This document shows positions 34,857-47,232 of a stretch of 64,000 nucleotides of DNA, piece after piece. The notes beneath the pieces were generated by a model. It was not told the DNA's origin and did not search any database. It saw only the letters and a program-made list of their open reading frames with translations. The position numbers and the translations under genes were made by a program. Source of the stretch: Glebionis coronaria (lineage: Eukaryota; Streptophyta; Magnoliopsida; Asterales; Asteraceae); contig CM046876.1 in NCBI GenBank assembly GCA_025667525.1, positions 528,962,538 through 529,026,537 of the forward strand, given 5' to 3'. Numbering within the stretch: position 1 is the first letter of the stretch; the number at the start of each line of letters is the position of its first letter.

Positions 34857-35312
34857 GTCATCAAAAAAGAGGTTATCAAACTTCTTGATGCGGGTATGAT
34901 TTACCCTATTTCTGATTCACCATGGGTTAGTCCAGTCCATTGTGTGCCTAAGAAAGGAGGAATCACCGTTGTGCCCAATCAAAACAACGAGTTGATTCCT
35001 ACCCGTCTCGTTACTGGGTGGAGAGTTTGTATCGACTACCGCAAACTCAATGATGCCACGAGAAAGGATCATTTCCCTCTTCCTTTTATGGACCAAATGC
35101 TTGAACGTTTAGCGGGTAATGAATATTACTGCTTTCTTGATGGTTTCTCGGGTTATTTCCAAATACCCATCGATCCCCAAGATCAAGAGAAGACAACATT
35201 CACTTGTCCCTATGGCACATTTGCTTACAAAAGAATGCCTTTTGGCTTATGCAATGCCCCCGGGACTTTCCAAAGGTGCATGTTGGCTATCTTCCATGAC
35301 ATGGTTGAGTAA
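34857..35312 (+). pseudogene. pol: Athila 1 reverse transcriptase core
   Basis: Contains SPWVSPVHCVPKKGG, RVCIDYRKLNDATRKDHFPL, FLDGFSGYFQIPI and [17 protein letters not shown], the RT motifs that precede the catalytic box. It is in the same frame as the segments on either side and ends at TAA 35310-35312. Confidence 0.9.
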
Positions 35313-37499
35313 ACCATGGAAGTCTTCATGGATGATTTCTCGGTCTTCGGGGATTCCTTCTCTTCTTGCCTTGCCAATTTGGAACGTATGCTTAAGCGGT
35401 GCGAAGACACTCGCGTTGTTCTGAATTGGAAAAAATGCCATTTTATGGTAAAAGAAGGCATTGTGCTAGGACACAAAATCTCTAAAGCCGGTCTTGAAGT
35501 CGACCGTGCTAAAGTAGATGTCATAGCCAAATTACCTCCACCTTCAACCGTGAAGGGTGTGAGAAGTTTTCTGGCTCATGCAGGCTTCTATCGTCGATTC
35601 ATTCAGGATTTCTCTAAAATCGCTCGCCCGATGACCCACCTCTTGGAAAAACATACTCCTTTTATCTTTTCTAAAGAGTGTATCGAAGCCTTCAATCTTC
35701 TTAAGGATAAGCTAACTAAGGCACCGGTCTTGGTTACCCCTAATTGGGAGCTGCCTTTTGAATTGATGTGCGATGCTAGCGACTTTGCTATTGGTGCGGT
35801 TTTGGGACAAAGAGTGAATAAACACTTCCAACCAATCAACTATGCTAGCAAAAGAATGACGGGGGCTCAATTGCATTATACGACAACCGAAAAAGAGCTT
35901 TTAGCTGTTGTCTATGCTTTTGAAAAATTTCGCCCCTATCTTGTTTTATCCACCACCATCGTATACACGGACCATTCCGCGTTGAAGTACTTGATGACTA
36001 AGCACGACTCTAAGCCAAGACTTCTTCGCTGGGTTTTACTCCTTCAAGAATTCAACATTGAAATTCGTGACAAGAAGGGTGCCGAAAACCTAGCCGCGGA
36101 TCATCTGAGTCGACTTGAGGATCCATATCAAGGGGATCATCCGAACAAAGAGATCCATGACTCTTTCCCCCTTGAGACCTTAATGTCTATAAATCTCAAT
36201 CTTGATGACACCCCGTGGTTTGCCGACATTGCAAACTACTTAGCGGGTGGTGTTCTCATCAAAGGGTTAACATCCCAACAAAAGAAGAAGTTCTTGAATG
36301 ATGTTAAGACTTACTTTTGGGATGACCCTTTTCTATTCAAACAATGTGCTGATTTGATCATTCGTCGATGTGTTGATGGACCGGCAGCTTTGCAAATCCT
36401 TGCTGTTTGCCATAAAGGACCCACCGGTGGTCACTTTGGTCCCAACTACACCGCTAAGAAAGTGTTTTATTCTGGATTCTATTGGCCCACCATTTATCGT
36501 GACGCTCACGAAATGGTTAAGCATTGTGATGCTTGCCAACGCCAAGGCAAGATCACACATAAAGATGAGATGCCTCAAAATTTCATACAGGAATGTGAAA
36601 TCTTTGACGTATGGGGCATCGACTTTATGGGGCCATTTCCATCCTCCAAAGGGAACAAGTACATCCTCGTAGCCGTTGACTACGTTTCCAAATGGGTCGA
36701 AGCTAAGGCTCTCCCTACGAACGATGCGAGGGTGGTTGTGAACTTTTTAAAGCAGTTGTTTGCTCGATTCGGCGTTCCTCGTGCTATTATCAGTGACCGC
36801 GGGACTCATTTTTACAACGATCAATTTGCAAGAGTCATGGCTAAGTATGGTGTCAATCACCGTCTTTCCACCGCCTATCATCCCCAAACCAATGGGCAAG
36901 CCGAGATATCCAACCGTGGATTGAAGCGAATTTTGGAGCGTACTGTGGGAGAGCATCGCGTCGCGTGGGCCGATAAGTTAGATGATGCTCTGTGGGCTTT
37001 CCGTACTGCTTATAAGACCCCTATCGGTTGTACACCTTATCGTCTTGTGTACGGGAAAGCATGCCACCTCCCCATCGAGCTAGAACATAAGGCGTACTGG
37101 GCCTTGAAGTGGGCTAACTTCGACATCAACAAAGCCGGTGATCATCGCAAGATTCAACTCAACGAGCTAAATGAACTGAGGAATGAAGCTTATGAGAACT
37201 CGCTGATCTACAAGGAGAAGACCAAGATCATTCATGACGTAAGGATAAAGAACCGAGAGTTCCACGTTGGTGATCAAGTCTTACTTTTTAACTCTCGGTT
37301 GAAGATCTTCTCTGGCAAGTTGAAGAGCCGCTGGTCTGGTCCATTCACCGTCGCCAAAGTCTTTCCATATGGGACCATTGAGCTTTCTCAGCCAAATGCG
37401 CCCAATTTCAAGGTGAATGGCCAGCGTTTGAAGCTGTACTTTGGTGAGGACATCTCCCATGAGATGATTCCATCCTTCACCACGTTCCCCATGAACTAA
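35313..37499 (+). pseudogene. pol: Athila 1 RT end, RNase H and integrase
   Basis: From the stop at 35310 the same frame runs 728 codons. RT catalytic box FMDD lies at 4-7 of the segment, with [11 protein letters not shown]. RNase H has [15 protein letters not shown] near 151 and [10 protein letters not shown]. Integrase has an H-H-C-C finger (CHKGPTGGH ... CDACQ) and a D, D, E triad in [16 protein letters not shown] and GQAEISNRG, with 35 residues between the last two. It ends FTTFPMN. The segment alone keeps all catalytic residues; the block is upstream. Confidence 0.9.
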
Positions 37500-39435
37500 A
37501 TTGGGCCGAGTCAGGCTCGTGACTCGGTGAACAAAAACAAGCGCTTCTCGGGAGGCAACCCGTGATCTATCCTTTACTGCTTTCATAATAAGTGTAGGGG
37601 GGAGCCCCGTATGTGTTTGTTGTCTTGTTTCTTATCTTGTGCAGGGATTCAAGCTTCAAAGATCCACCTTGATGACTTTTGACGAACCGTGATACCGTGT
37701 TCCCAACTTCCTGGTTCTATCCTAAACTCTTGTGATTCAATATTTCATATTTTATATGTTCACATTGAATTCACTTTAGTTGTCCTTTCCTTCACAAGAT
37801 TTAAACAAAGTGCACAATGTCATAAGTGTAGGGGAGTTCACTCCCACATGCTTAAACATTGAGGACAATGTTTATATCAAGTGTAGGGGGGACTTCTATC
37901 GAAGTAAGTGGTCTTTTCCTTGCATTTGCCCTCATTTTAACCGAAAAATTTGATTTTTCGACATTTTTTCAAAATTTTCAATCTATTTGGCCTAGTTGTA
38001 TAGTTGTATTTTCCGTTATTATGTTATTTTCTTGCCTTACTAGAATAAATTTTAATAAAGTGGTTTCAAATTTTTCTTAGTCATGAATATTTTGACTCAA
38101 CCCGAGTTTACTTATCTGAGTTTACTCTAGCTAGTATCCTTAACGTGTTTAAGTCAAGTTTTGCTAGGATTTTATATAGGGAGCTATAAAACGCGAAAGT
38201 CTTAACTCTCGCGGGTTAAGAACAAGAACTTTTTGCAAGTTCCTATAATTGATCCTAGAGAGTTGTTTATCAAGGGAACTTTAAAATGCGAATTCTAAAC
38301 TTGAAAAAGTCTAAGATTTTGCAAGATCATATAGATGACTCGAAAACCCAAAACTTTGATTTAATAGGCTAAGCATCCACGAGTCTCATTCCTTGAGACT
38401 TTAAACTGTGGAGAACGAGAGATGATAGAGTCAATTATAAGTTTGGTATTCTTTCGTGAATTTATGTGAGTTAATTATAAGCCTATTCTCCCTTCGATTG
38501 TTAATAAATTTATCTGCAATAAATAAGGTTGTACGATTTAAAAGGTTACTTAGCTTCTAGCCCAAGATCGTTTAAAAGTTGCTCGGTACGGATTAGAGTT
38601 CATAGCCAAGGCATAACTTATTGAAGCGGGATGCGAAGATTGGCGAGTCCGAAAAGGCCCTAACAAGGCACGAGGGCCACATTTTGTTGCTAAAGATCCA
38701 AAAGTGATGTGAAGAATCATTTATCGAAAATCAATATGAAGGATCGAGACACACGACGAAAAGCAAATACTCCCCTAAAGATCATGGAGAAGTCTATCCA
38801 AAAAGGCCCTAACAAGGTATGAGGATAATTAGATCCAAGTCCTAAAAGGATGCGGATCGTTGTATATCAACCATAATTTCATGAACATCTCTCAAAGATT
38901 TGAAGTATGAAGTCGCTGCCAAATATCGGTCCGAGAAAGGTCGCAAATCGTGAAGCGAGTTATGCCAAGATATGAACTTTATGAGGTCCCGAGAAGCAGT
39001 TTTAAAAGATTTTGTCCTTTAGCTAACTATTGATTAAATCGTTCACTTTATTTTCGGCCTAAATAAACTATCGAAATAAGTCAAAAATGCATCCTCGTGA
39101 TCATTCAAGACAACAATAAAATATAAGAGATACACCTAGGAATAAGGGAGTCTAAGTAAATAATTGGCCCACATGAATTCGTGTTAGTTTGCTAACTTAT
39201 AATAACAATGATCTCGTTTTTAAGCTTGGTATGGGGAACGTGAAACTTGAGGATGATAAACGTTCATGGCTTCCAAAACCCAATGTAAGTCTTTAATTTC
39301 TTTACTTGTTTCTATCTTTTCATATTTAGTATTTAATAAAGGCCAAGGTGGGTTATTTATGATGGAAAATGTAAACCGGTGCTTTAAATTTAATGCATTG
39401 CATGAGGGCATTGCAATGGTCAAGTGTAGGGGATT
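37500..39435 (+). other. Athila 1 non-coding 3' region with PPT-like repeats
   Basis: No env-like ORF or other gene is supported. AAGTGTAGGGG-type purine runs occur at 37587-37604, 37822-37836, 37879-37893 and 39420-39435; only the last abuts the LTR. The block ACATTGAGGACAATG before the third is shared with Athila 2 (53128). Confidence 0.6.
39425..39435 (+). other. Athila 1 polypurine tract
   Basis: TGTAGGGGATT immediately before the 3' LTR start at 39436. Confidence 0.75.
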
Positions 39436-41276
39436 TAATAAGTGTGAAAACACTTATCCTTTTACCACTTATTTCCAATAATAACAAGACCAAAACGTGT
39501 ATTTTATGTCGTAAAAGTCAGAATTATGCGTGGTTTGTGTTTTTATTGTGTTTTAGGACCAAAAGATTAAAAAGGAAGAAAACACGGGCTTTCACGGGCT
39601 TTTATCGAAGAAAACGGGAAAAGATAAAGTCAAAAGATCAAGAGTGCAAAAAGAACGGAAGTCCAAGGCCTATTCTGAAGATTTATCGAATAAAAAGTCT
39701 AAAGACGGAAGTTTAATGAAGTCGAAGAACTCAAGTCTAAATTAAAGAAGAAAATTATCAAGACAAGTTCAAATCCCGAGACGACATCGAGAAAAGACAA
39801 AGAATTAAGTCGAGTCGAGAAAGACGTGAAGAAAAAAGAAAGAAGAAGCAACACATGCACTCCTTCCATTTTCCCTATAAATACCCTCCTAATACACATT
39901 AGGAGTGTGGTTAGTTAGTCTTTAGTTTTAAGTTTTTCATTTTTCACTTTTCTTTCTAGTTTTTAGAGAGAGAAAGTTCTAAAGTTTCTCTCACTAAGTT
40001 TTCATCTTTCTTTTAATCTTTCAATATTAAACATTTGTGTATTGCTTATTTCATTAATCAAGTTCTAGTTAAGCTTTTAATCCGTAATCTCATTCTACCT
40101 TTCTTTGATTTTTAGATTGATTTTGGTGCGAATCACATTAAATCCGTGTTGACCTTAATGGTTTTGTGCTTAAAAAGTTAATCTTTTTGTTCCTACATAA
40201 GCTTTCATTTGATTAAGCTTTAAGATTCTTATGCTTATTGGCTTATTTACATGATTAGCTTATTTACTTTTTAAAAGTTTTCTTTAAAAGTTCATATTTT
40301 TATGGTTTGATTTAAAAGTTTGTTTATTTTAAGTTTGGACAAGTTGTTATTAGTGCTTATTTGATCCGTTTCATTATTGGTTCGTCAAGTTTTGGGTATT
40401 AGCTTATTCAATATAGCTTATTACCTAGCTTATTTCAAATCCCATTTAAATCGGAAAGGGTCTAAACCCCTTTCCGATCACTGCATTCCGAGCAGCCCAC
40501 CCCTCTTTCCGATTGTCAAATCGGAAAAGGGTTTCTGTTGTTTTCCGATCAGCACCCATTATTCCGATCGTAGTGATCGGATTAGGGTTTATATATTCCG
40601 ACGGCAAGTTTTGACACATTCCGATCTGGCCCCTTTGTTGAATATTCCGATTAGAGGTTTTGCATAATATTCCGATTGTATACCTTATCCCACATTCCAA
40701 TCTGGACCATTCGTGGCTCATTCCGATTGACTGCATTTCTAGACTTTCCGATTGTGGGGTGCTTTGTGACATTCCGATTGGGAGTCCTCCATACATTCCG
40801 ATTGAGCTTATTTCCCTTTATTCTGATTAGCCTTGTCTTAAATATTCCGACGGGTGTAATTTGTAGTATTCCGATCAGTCACATTTCCAACATTCCGATT
40901 AGCTTGTTTTCCATATATTCCGATTGCACTTTCCGATCAAACATTCCGATCATGTTTCGATTTTGTTTGCCGATGGTTTGAATTTCTTGTTTTTACAAAG
41001 TTTCCAAGTGTTAGTTTTATTAAGTGTTCAAGTATTTTTCCTAATCTAGTCTTTAAGTTTTCAAGCATTTAATTTTAACTCGTCATTTTAGTATTAATCT
41101 TTAAACTTCTACTTTACTCAATGACACTTACTTATTTGCTATTAGTTTAAAATAGATAATCAACCAAACCATTCTCTTGTTCACCAAAAGACAATTGAGT
41201 CGCACTTTAGATCGGTAATCAATTCAAAAAGATTCGGACGATAAGATTTCATACTTGGGGTAAAAGCCATGTATTA
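39436..41276 (+). repeat. Athila 1 3' LTR (1841 bp)
   Basis: Starts TAATAAG and ends CATGTATTA, with inverted termini TAATA/TATTA rather than the usual TG/CA. Both ends are confirmed by the GTTTG duplication. It carries TATA at 39876-39883 and the ATTCCGAT array at about 40505-40970. Confidence 0.92.
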
Positions 41277-41281
41277 GTTTG
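41277..41281 (+). repeat. Target site duplication of Athila 1, right copy
   Basis: GTTTG, the partner of 8429-8433. Confidence 0.85.
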
Positions 41282-42027
41282 CATTGATCATTATATAAAA
41301 GATGAAATTTTTTATTTGATGGACTCGATAGGAAAATGACATAAGTGAAATATATAATCATTAAGTGTTGTATCAATGTGCTCAAATTTATAACTATTAT
41401 CGTCTTCTCAAGAAATGCATTACGAGTTATTCATTATAGTTTTTTCATTTTTGATCATTAAATCGGGTAGCATAAACGTATACTCATCTATGAAAAATAA
41501 AAAGTTTGTAAAAATGGAAAAGACGTATACAAATTTGATTTTGATATGTTTTAAAAGTGATTAAAGTGTGGTTATTTATAGATAAAAAAAGGTATTTGAT
41601 TTTTTAATGTTGTTAATGCAAAGCAATGCCTAAAAACATTGTTAGTATTAATTAATCTTTCTTAGTTTTGATCACGTCAAATTACAAAGACATTTATTGT
41701 CAAACACAATCATAAAACGAATTATCTAACAAATACTATCATCAAGGTAATAATCATTACACTAACATATCTTAATCATGCTTAGTGATCATAAAAGTGA
41801 TTAGCCTTAAAACTCACTTTTGTCAAATGTAACAAAAGATTTTTAATAAACTTTATTTTTAAGAAAATGTTTTATTAAAATGAAAATGTAAATTTGAATA
41901 TGGCATATTCCAAATGCCATAAGAATATATGTAAATTTGAATATGGCATATTCAAAATGGCATAAGAATATCCTTTGAAGGTTTAAACAGCCTCAGATAT
42001 TTCAAATTCACTAAAAGACAAAAAGGA

Positions 42028-42089
42028 GCGGAGTCTACACTCCGCGGTTCCTTAAGTGCCTATGCGGTTCCCTATCGATAAGGAACCGC
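42028..42089. repeat. GCGGTTCC palindrome module in the Copia-type LTR
   Basis: Contains the hairpin GCGGAGTCTACACTCCGC (42028-42045) and a 26-bp near-perfect palindrome (42064-42089) with arms GCGGTTCC and GGAACCGC around CTATCGATAA. The last five bases, ACCGC, are the target duplication of Athila 2. Further GGAACCGCC occurs at 55465-55473. Confidence 0.8.
42085..42089 (+). repeat. Target site duplication of Athila 2, left copy
   Basis: ACCGC, repeated at 55448-55452. Confidence 0.9.
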
Positions 42090-43685
42090 TGATAACGCCT
42101 AAATCCAACATGTTTTTAGGAGCGTTATCAGTACTTTTGTACATGTATATTGGTTAATTATATGATACTTTTGTGCATATTTGTACCCAATTGTGTTTTC
42201 AAGTCTTTGTGTAGCCAATCGCAAGAATGGAGTATAAAATAACATAAAAGTAAAGAATTGTACGAGTACGAAGAATCCTAGTCAAGTTCAAGACCCGTGT
42301 ACAAGTTACAAGCCTTTGAAGATTAATTCCGGGTGCAAGAACAAGTATTTCCAAGGAGCAAATAAAGATATTCAGCATGAAAGTTGCCACCATAAACATA
42401 CATCCAACTTGCCACTGGCAAGAGTGAAGTTGCCACCATCACATGGGAGTTGATTTGCCTCCACCATCACATGGGAGTTGATTTGCCTCCATCATTAGTG
42501 AAGTTTCCTCCAACATTTGTCTAGGCAAAAATGTGTCCACATTCATGCAAGCTCATAGAATTCCATGCAAGAGCATTCTAGACTTTCTTTCTCTCCAAGC
42601 CAAACATTGAAGTCTAGAGCCTTAACTAGCTTATAAATAAGACCCTTGGGGTCATGTAACTCATATGCCTTTCACATATCTTTTCACTTTTCAATCATCT
42701 TCTCATTACTACATCAAATAAACTCTCTCATCCTTGTCCAAACTCCCATTTCTGGATTTGAACAAGGTGGTACTAGAAAAGTCAGTTTTTGAGTCCAATA
42801 AGCAAAGTTATCATCACGAAACTCTTAGGGATCATTACCCTAATCATTAGTAACATTTTTCCACTTTGTAAGACTCTTGATTATGACTTATAATAATTTT
42901 ATTTCTGAGTTTATTTCATCATTTGTTATGAGTAGCTAAGTTTCATTTTACACTTGGTAGGATGATGTTTGTAGTATGAAGTGGTGGTTGTGATTGTGAT
43001 TTATGTTTAATTTAATGTCAAGCTTTCCTATGATCCATTGATATGCATGTTTCATGTGACAGTTGCTATCAAAAACTAATTTATCGGTAAAGATTTCGTA
43101 GGTCGAAAGGGTTATTTTCTATCAACAAGTCGTAGCCGGTTTGTCTATGATTGGCTATCTTTAGTATTGATCATTTCTTAAGAAGTTTTGATTATCAAGA
43201 AACATAATTATAAGTGTTAACAAATTCATGAAACGACCGTGAATCGAATGTGTTGAAATTGGATTAAGTCTTGAATTGAGTGATTGAGTCTAATGTTTGT
43301 TTTCTTTAACCAAGGTCTTGACGAAGATTAACGCTTTTGAAAACAATAGATTGGATTATCCATCTAATTATCATAATCATATATTAACGTGTCATCACAA
43401 TCATACCACTACGAATGCTCAAACTAGTCTTTACCAAGTATACCTTTAATCATATTATTTATCTCATCATTTTTACTTATTATTTGTTTGTCAACAATTG
43501 CTACAATCAACGATTATAGTTTCATTTTAGAATAATCATAGGTTTTCCAAATCCCCGTGAACGATCTCGGTATTACCACATAAAAGCTATACACAAACGA
43601 AAGGGTTATACTTGCCCGTGCGTTTTTAGTCAATCTGGTAATTCGTGTTTATAAATTTAAAACTTGTTACCAACACCACGCATCA
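42090..43685 (+). repeat. Athila 2 5' LTR
   Basis: TGATAACGCC... to ...CACGCATCA, aligned with 53853-55447 over its full length with scattered differences. TATAAATA lies at 42632-42639. Confidence 0.92.
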
Positions 43686-43691
43686 AGTTTT

Positions 43692-43709
43692 TGGCGCCGC
43701 TGTCGGGGA
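43692..43709 (+). other. Athila 2 PBS (tRNA-Asp type)
   Basis: TGGCGCCGCTGTCGGGGA lies 6 bases after the LTR end, close to the Athila consensus. Confidence 0.85.
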
Positions 43710-43809
43710 TTTGATTGTGTTCTTAGTTCCAAAATCATCCTATAATCAAACCCATTGTAGTGTCCACATTGCAAACAAACCCAAAAAAAAAGAAAAAAAA
43801 AATCAAAAA

Positions 43810-44126
<317 letters not shown>

Positions 44127-44139
44127 TACAGGAGAGCAT

Positions 44140-44280
44140 TGCCGCCGGCAACACCCTCCTGCCGCTGGCAAGCTTCAAACAGAACCACCTTTGCTGCCCG
44201 GCAAGGTAGTCCTGCCGCCGGCAAGCGTCAAACATAAGGTATTTTGCCGCCCGGCAACCCCTGTTTGCCGCCGGCAAGGT
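44140..44280. repeat. Cluster of TTGCCGCCGGCAA-like palindromes
   Basis: Six variants of T-G-C-C-G-C-C-G-G-C-A-A spaced 15-35 bases apart follow directly after the AT tract. TTGCCGCCGGCAA has TTGCC/GGCAA arms. Confidence 0.75.
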
Positions 44281-44635
44281 TCCAGACCCTAAAAAAAAAT
44301 TAAAAAAATTTATGTTCTTGTTTTGTTTGGTTTATTTAATTTCCTATTTACTTATTTTCTTATTAGTTATATTTTGTTTGTTTTTGTTTTTGTTACTTGT
44401 AATCCTTTTCAAAAGTCGTTCAAGACTTGAATGAACACACGTTCTTCCGGTCAAGAATTGCTTAGTCCATACACCGATCCCGAACGTTATATTCACCAAT
44501 CTCGAAAGAAAAACCGCAAGAAACACCCCTTTTGTTTCTTTTGAAAACCGAATCTCAAAAACTAAAAACCCACCATTTGATAATCTCTTAGACGCATTTG
44601 TCGTCTACAACCCATTTAACGATCTACCATTCCCA

Positions 44636-46189
44636 ATGGCCGATGATCAATCAATATGGGCAGCCAACCGAGTAGTAGCACCTACCTCCGAGGCTGCTAT
44701 TGTTCAAGTTGAGCTTGGAGAAAACTTCACCGTGAAAGGTCATCACCTTTCAATGATCAAAGACCGCCAATTTGACGGTCGTACGCGGGCCGATCCGCAT
44801 AAGCACATATCCGAATTCATAGAAATATGTGGCATGTTCCGTTATGGAGCTGACGTCAATGTAGACGCCATAAAACTCAAACTCTTCCCATCATCTCTAT
44901 CCAGAGATGCAAGAGTTTGGTACAATGAGTTGACGCCCGGAACCATTGAAACATGGGAACAAATGAGAACCGCTTTTGTTGGCCGTTTCTTTGCACCCGC
45001 CATGTACGAAAGACTCATGGGAGAAATCCAAGGTTTCGCCCAACTTCCACAAGAAACACTCATTGATGCGTGGAACCGAATGAAAGACCTACTTCTTAGT
45101 TGTCATGGACATGGTTTACTAAAAGGAACCATAATCCAAATCTTTTATCATGGTCTCAATGAACCGACGCAAGCAATCCTTGACGCCGATGGACTCTTTC
45201 TTTATAAGACTCCTAACAAAGCATATCAATTGCTCGAGGACCGAGTTCTCTTAAAACTCGATTGGTCCAAAGATAACCGAACCAAACCTTTCAAGAAAAC
45301 CGTTGCTTTCGTTGAAAGTGACGAAAATTCCAAACTCATGGAGAAGATGGACGCTCTCACATCTAAATTCGACTCGCAATTCAAAACCATCAAAAACGAA
45401 ATGAAGGAGATGTGAGGCGAATGTACTCTTTGCGGAGGACCACACACATCCACGGCGTGTGATGATACACCAATAAGAGAACCGCCACAAGAAGCAAACT
45501 ACGCCCAAGGAGGATACCGAGGAAGTGGTTAGCGAGGTAACTACTACGGTAGAAATTCCGGCGTATGGCGTGAGTATCCCAAAAACGAATATTGTAGCTC
45601 ACAACCCCGTGAGAACGATAATTCCGGTCCATCAAACGAAAAGAAACCCGAAGAGTCGACCCTAGAGAAAACGTTGTTACCTTTCATAGAATCTCAAAAA
45701 TTGACAATCACGTTCATTAAGAACCAATTCTTCGATCTCAAAGCCAACATTGAAAGAGGACAAAGACACCACACCGCAACCATTAATGATCTCGAAATCA
45801 AACTCGGTCAAATCACCGATCAATTAGCCAATCGACCAAGTTGTTCGCTACCAAGCAACACTCAAACAAACCCAAAACCATCTACAAATAAACCATACCG
45901 CCCACCACCCGCCCGTAATGAACATGTGAATGCCGTATTCACAAGAAGTGGGCTGAGTTATGATCCACCACAAAACCCAAACCCCAATGCTCCCACTTTC
46001 ACCGATGAAAGTGAAGACGAGGCCGATGAGCCCGAGAAGGAAGAAACCGTTCCTCCTTCCAACCCCAAACCAAAACAAACCACACCCATTCCAACACCAA
46101 CATCGAAGGCGTATGAACCAAAAATTCCGTATCCTCAACACCTACGAAAAGAAAAGATGAGGCTCGTAATGCCATATTCCTTAAGATGA
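44636..46189 (+). pseudogene. gag: Athila 2 gag with two in-frame stops
   Basis: Starts at ATG (MADDQSIWAANRVVAP). Retrotrans_gag domain at about 70-190 (KLFPSSLSRDARVWYNEL, ETLIDAWNRMKDLLLSCHGHG). A TGA at 45413-45415 lies 3 codons before a complete zinc knuckle (CTLCGGPHTSTAC), and a TAG follows at 45530-45532. The same frame resumes at 45674 (MLPFIESQKLT...) and is lost near 46155 by a one-base deletion. The sequence KDEARNAIFLKMIKEV continues in the next frame. Confidence 0.85.
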
Positions 46190-47232
46190 TCAAGGAAGTT
46201 AAGATCAACGTTCCACTTGTTGATATCTTAACCGGCATGCCCAACTATGGGAAATTCCTCAAAGATCTTGTGAGCTACCATAGTAAGACGGAGCAAATCT
46301 CTGCTGTGTTTCTAAATAAAGAATGCTCTGTAGCCTTGCAAAGCAAACTTCCACCAAAGCTCAGAGATCCGGGAAGCTTTCTCATACCATGAACCCTAAA
46401 CAAAAATGTCGAATGTCACGCCTTGGCCGATCTAGGCGCAAGTATCAATCTTATGACATACTCATTATACAAGAATCTTTCAAACAATACTTTGAAACCT
46501 ACGAGTATGAGTATACGTTTGGCTAACCACACCTACCAATACCCCATTGGGATATCCGAGAACATGCTTGTTCAAGTTGGAAAATTCATATTTCCCGCTG
46601 ACTTCGTAATCCTTGAGATGGAGGAAGACCATCAAGTCCCTCTCATTTTAGTACGACCATTCTTGCACACCGCCGATGCTATCATTCGTGTGAAGAATAA
46701 AGAACTCAACCTTGGAGTTGGTGATGATCGAGTCACATTCTTAGTCGATAAAGCTATGCAACACTCCCATTCCAATGATGACACATGCTTCAGCGTGGAT
46801 GTTACCGATGAAGTAACAGAAGAAGAGTTGGACGCATTGCTTGATGACAATGCACCATTCCAAACAACTTCGGAAAAGATTAGCGATACCGATCATGATC
46901 GTGAGTTCGAAGAATTCATGGCCCTTGATTCTGAAGTAACTCTCGAAGAAGAGGAAAACAAGCCGTTTAAAGTTTTGCCTTCGAAATCGAACTTTATAGT
47001 TCACAAATCTATTCATGATCCACCGACGGATCTTGAGTTGAAACCTCTTCCCGAACATCTCGAGTACGCTTATCTAGAGAAGGATTCACTCCTTCCGGTG
47101 ATTATCTCAGCTAAGCTCGAGGAAGATCAAAAGAAACGTCTCGTTTCTATGCTCAAAAACCACAAAGAAGCGTTTGCTTGGAAAACATCCGATATACCGG
47201 GTATTAGCCCATATTTTTGCAAGCACAAGATC
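46186..47232 (+). pseudogene. pol: Athila 2 protease and start of pol
   Basis: Frame shifted by one relative to gag. Contains KINVPLVDILTGMPNYGKFLKDL, a TGA at 46390-46392 where a cysteine codon is expected, and the protease motif LADLGASINLM from 46423. It is interrupted after KHKI at 47232 by the solo LTR; the sequence resumes at 50084 with NLEDDAKP. Excising the insertion restores the frame. Confidence 0.85.
47228..47232 (+). repeat. Target site duplication of the solo LTR, left copy
   Basis: AGATC, repeated at 50079-50083. Confidence 0.92.

Larger units (their letters stand above)
8434..41276 (+). mobile_element. Athila 1: Ty3/gypsy retrotransposon carrying nested insertions
   Basis: It has LTRs of about 1.84 kb, a tRNA-Asp-type PBS at 31602, a gag-pol frame at 31851-37499, a long non-coding 3' region, a PPT-like tract and a GTTTG target duplication. 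Without the 21.3 kb insertion at 9503-30819 it would be about 11.5 kb, a normal Athila size. The gag, the protease box DLGAS and the RT sequence around FMDD are typical of the Athila group. No env-like ORF is visible. Confidence 0.88.
41282..42089 (+). repeat. Left part of a Copia-type LTR or its flank
   Basis: AT-rich, with no gene. A 43-bp direct repeat starts at 41886 and 41929. The GC-rich palindromes at 42028-42089 continue after the Athila 2 insertion at 55448, so at least this end belongs to the LTR that finishes at 56618. The LTR start is not resolved, as no 3' LTR is in view. Confidence 0.5.

Noticed and set aside
37859..38080. Env-like gene in Athila 1 (73-aa hydrophobic ORF)
   Set aside because: Too short, with no typical env features; the surrounding 1.9 kb has no longer frame.
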